From NCBI GenBank assembly GCA_001796785.1, contig MGNL01000148.1:1-7636 (forward strand): a DNA stretch of 7,636 nt, read 5' to 3'. The stretch comes from Chloroflexi bacterium RBG_16_51_16. GTDB taxonomy: Bacteria > Chloroflexota > Anaerolineae > Anaerolineales > Villigracilaceae. The notes under the pieces are model-generated. The model searched no databases and was not told where the DNA came from. It was given only the letters and a program-made list of their open reading frames with translations. Below, in pieces: positions 5,640-7,636 of the stretch (position 1 is the stretch's first letter; every line of letters starts with the position of its first letter). Both the position numbers and the translations under genes were made by a program.

Positions 5640-7358
5640 TCAGGGAATCGGCAGGTCATACCCCACTTGTATTTCAAGGTCCACGCTCTGAGTCGGGTCC
5701 GGGCTGAACCTGATATTGCCGTAGGAAAAACCGAATGCCGAGGTTAGATATCTGAGTGTATATACTTTTGGACCGAATACAATAATTGCAGTCTGGTTGC
5801 CACCGCCTCCTGAACCCGTCTCGGTCACGTTCATCCCAAGGGAAGCGAAATACTGGCTGGCCCGGGCATAGTCCGGGGCAAGGACCCGCACACGCGCCTC
5901 TTCGGCTTGCATGAGTGCAACTGGATCACCCCCGGCTATCGGGCCAACCGCTCCGCTGGTTGTGAATACATCATCCCGGAGGACCCGTATCTTATCGGGT
6001 ATCGGTCTGAAGATCGATGCAGCCTGCCCATCCAGGGTGACATTATCAAACGTGACCATGCTGTAATCGATCACACCTTTCTTTACGCTGGCCAGGCTGA
6101 TGTCCTTGCCGAGGACAGCCAGTCGGATGGCATCTTCGAGCGGCATATTGGTGTGAATTCCCGTTTGGAATCTTTCGAACAATGCCGGCGCGTTCTGAAT
6201 GAGAGATGGGAAAATTTCTACATTAAACACTTTCCGCTGAATGGCTTCGATCACGGATTGCTGCCGGTGGGCGCGATCCACATCTCCACCTTCAGTTTTG
6301 CGTGTCCTGGCAAACGCCAAAGCCCGGTTGCCATCCATGTGAACAAGACCGCAACACTTTACCATCACCATGTTCGGATTCTTGGGGCTCGGTCGGATAT
6401 CTTCTGTATCGACGCCGATCGTAGTATCTATTCTGGCAACCTGGACAGCTGTTGGCGTAGCCTTTTCATGTCCCGCAACGATCGGCAAGCCATCGAGACC
6501 ATCAGCTCGCACGGAATTCGCTTTGATCCAGCCGGCACCATCCGGGCTGGTTGGAAACTCGATCTGGACCCAGCTGGCATTGGCATTCCGGCCGATCAGG
6601 ACGACCGGATCGTTCCGCTGCAAAACACCTAGCGGATCGTATCCCGGGCCAACCAGGTCTAATACCAGGTCCTGCTCTACATTCACATCGATCCCCCCGA
6701 TGTAATCGATAAAATCTGTGAACGTTCCGAAGTCAACCTGGGCATAGTATTGCACCGGAACACCGATAAAATTTTCCACGGTCTTCATCGCTAACCCGGG
6801 TCCTCCACCTGGGAATTGGTTGGCTTCGCCGCTCGAGTACGCCGTGTTGATCCGGCTGTATCCCACTCCGGGTATGTTCACCCACATGTCCCGTGGGATC
6901 GACAGCATCCCCGCAGATTTGGTCAGTGGATCGACGGTGAATAGGATCATGGTGTCCGAGCGAGGTGGACCTTCGTTCGCGATCCAATCCCTATAATCCA
7001 AGCCGATGAAAAGGATATTGATCCGGCTTGCGCCATCCCAGGCTGGCGGCAGCAATTCGATGGGTACCGGTGTGGGTGGTAGGTCAACAGCTGCGATGGG
7101 GGTGCCCTGTTCGTTGATCATGGGAGTACCCAAAGGATTTACGGACCCACTCTTGCATCCCGCCGGTGGGCTTCCCGGCAGGTCAGTGATTCGCCAACAG
7201 GCTGTCAGGCTGCGTGCAAAAATGAATACGACCACAGCCACAGCGATGCTTACCGTCCAAAAAATGAGTTGAAAAGCAGACGGTCTGCTGATTTTGGGCA
7301 GCTTCAAATTAGACGGAAGTCGTATTCTTGATAAAACATTCTTGATTTTATTGAGCAT
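5640..7358 (-). CDS. LCP (LytR-CpsA-Psr) family glycopolymer ligase with SH3-like insertion and LytR_C domain
   Basis: A 572-residue membrane-anchored protein. LCP enzymes move lipid-linked glycopolymers onto peptidoglycan on the outer face of the membrane. Residues 1-27 are basic and cytoplasmic, and 28-49 form one membrane helix. Residues 50-110 are a proline-rich linker with C54 and C68. The LCP domain begins at INILFIGLDYRDW (113). Key residues are R133 (PPRSDTMIL), R156 (SIPRDMW), R169 and N171 (RINTAY), then GGIDVNV (221-227). The second half has ALAFARTR (346-353) and GGDVDRAHRQQ (357-367), with D and R residues of the pyrophosphate site. Between the halves, about 237-295 looks like a bacterial SH3 domain (GPGYDPLGVLQRNDPVVLIGR, SWVQI, GWIKANSV). 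A C-terminal LytR_C domain spans about 488-567. The start at 7358 lacks a clear ribosome binding site but places the helix correctly. It lies 31 bases after the HEAT-repeat gene. Confidence 0.93.
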   Translation of the reverse strand: MLNKIKNVLSRIRLPSNLKLPKISRPSAFQLIFWTVSIAVAVVVFIFARSLTACWRITDLPGSPPAGCKSGSVNPLGTPMINEQGTPIAAVDLPPTPVPIELLPPAWDGASRINILFIGLDYRDWIANEGPPRSDTMILFTVDPLTKSAGMLSIPRDMWVNIPGVGYSRINTAYSSGEANQFPGGGPGLAMKTVENFIGVPVQYYAQVDFGTFTDFIDYIGGIDVNVEQDLVLDLVGPGYDPLGVLQRNDPVVLIGRNANASWVQIEFPTSPDGAGWIKANSVRADGLDGLPIVAGHEKATPTAVQVARIDTTIGVDTEDIRPSPKNPNMVMVKCCGLVHMDGNRALAFARTRKTEGGDVDRAHRQQSVIEAIQRKVFNVEIFPSLIQNAPALFERFQTGIHTNMPLEDAIRLAVLGKDISLASVKKGVIDYSMVTFDNVTLDGQAASIFRPIPDKIRVLRDDVFTTSGAVGPIAGGDPVALMQAEEARVRVLAPDYARASQYFASLGMNVTETGSGGGGNQTAIIVFGPKVYTLRYLTSAFGFSYGNIRFSPDPTQSVDLEIQVGYDLPIP

Positions 7359-7389
7359 GATAACTTGGGGTCATCCAATTTCTGGAATT

Positions 7390-7636
7390 TTAATCAGGTT
7401 TGACATAGATCATGTTCAAGCCCAGCCGGTCTAATCCGGCCCTGGCCCAAAACTGGTCAACGGCGGAGCCAGATTCACTAATCTTCAATAATAAATGGAT
7501 CGCACGATGATCTCCGATTTCTGCGAGAGCCCTCAACGCATGGACGAAACCGTTCCGCGATCCGCCAGCATCGTTCTCTAATCTTGCAATCAGCGCTGGC
7601 ACCGATCCGGATCCAATAGACGTCAAGCCCTTGGCA
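7390..7636 (-). CDS. HEAT-repeat protein, C-terminal part only
   Basis: The frame is open to the right edge of the window (AKG precedes the TTG at 7626), so this is the end of a longer gene, with 81 codons visible before the stop. Residues such as SVPALIARLEND, then HALRALAEIGDHRAIHLLLKISE and a final ARAGLDRLGL fit two or so HEAT/PBS-lyase-type helical repeats (pattern A-x-x-A-L-x-x-I-G-D-x-R-A-x-x-x-L). Such repeats act as protein-binding scaffolds; no catalytic role can be seen. The gene ends 31 bases before the LCP gene on the same strand, which suggests co-transcription. The TTG at 7626 is probably an internal codon. Confidence 0.75.
   Translation of the reverse strand, partial: AKGLTSIGSGSVPALIARLENDAGGSRNGFVHALRALAEIGDHRAIHLLLKISESGSAVDQFWARAGLDRLGLNMIYVKPD

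Noticed and set aside
5907..6705. Long plus-strand open frames of 241 and 111 codons opposite the LCP gene
   Set aside because: They lie antisense to a clearly coding gene with matching LCP motifs, show no recognisable domains, and have no convincing start signals.

Overview
The window looks like a chromosomal segment of a Chloroflexota bacterium, possibly Anaerolineae. This is inferred from the mix of genes: a LytR-CpsA-Psr (LCP) protein carrying a bacterial SH3-like segment, paired DUF4870 membrane proteins, and fmt standing next to an envelope-sugar cluster. No rRNA or marker gene is present to confirm it. I saw no tRNA, rRNA, CRISPR array, insertion sequence or phage gene, and coding density is high.

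Left block (1-4454, all minus strand, read right to left). fmt (methionyl-tRNA formyltransferase) is followed after 84 bp by a tightly packed sugar or glycan cluster. Its genes are an ArnC/GtrB-like polyprenyl-phosphate glycosyltransferase broken by a one-base frameshift, a WbqC-family protein, a class I SAM methyltransferase, a short divergent DegT/DnrJ/EryC1 aminotransferase-like protein, and a WecE/RffA-like sugar aminotransferase cut by the window edge. Three junctions are 4-bp stop/start overlaps and one is a 13-bp gap, so the genes are probably co-transcribed and translationally coupled. Together they suggest synthesis of an amino-deoxy-sugar and its loading onto a lipid carrier for a surface glycan. 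The exact sugar cannot be read from the sequence.

Middle (4455-5639). A divergent intergenic region carries a good sigma-70-like promoter for the first of two small plus-strand DUF4870 (Tic20-like) membrane protein genes. Each of the two ends at a clear hairpin terminator. The second terminator lies between convergent genes and can serve both strands.

Right block (5640-7636, minus strand). The 3' end of a HEAT-repeat protein gene precedes a large LCP-family gene by 31 bp. The LCP protein has an N-terminal membrane anchor, an LCP catalytic domain apparently interrupted by an SH3-like segment, and a C-terminal LytR_C domain. LCP enzymes attach glycopolymers to peptidoglycan, so the block may be functionally related to the left cluster, although the two are not in one operon.

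The observations most worth a second look are the SH3-like insertion inside the LCP domain, the single-base frameshift in the glycosyltransferase, and the short DegT-like protein paired with a canonical WecE-like enzyme.
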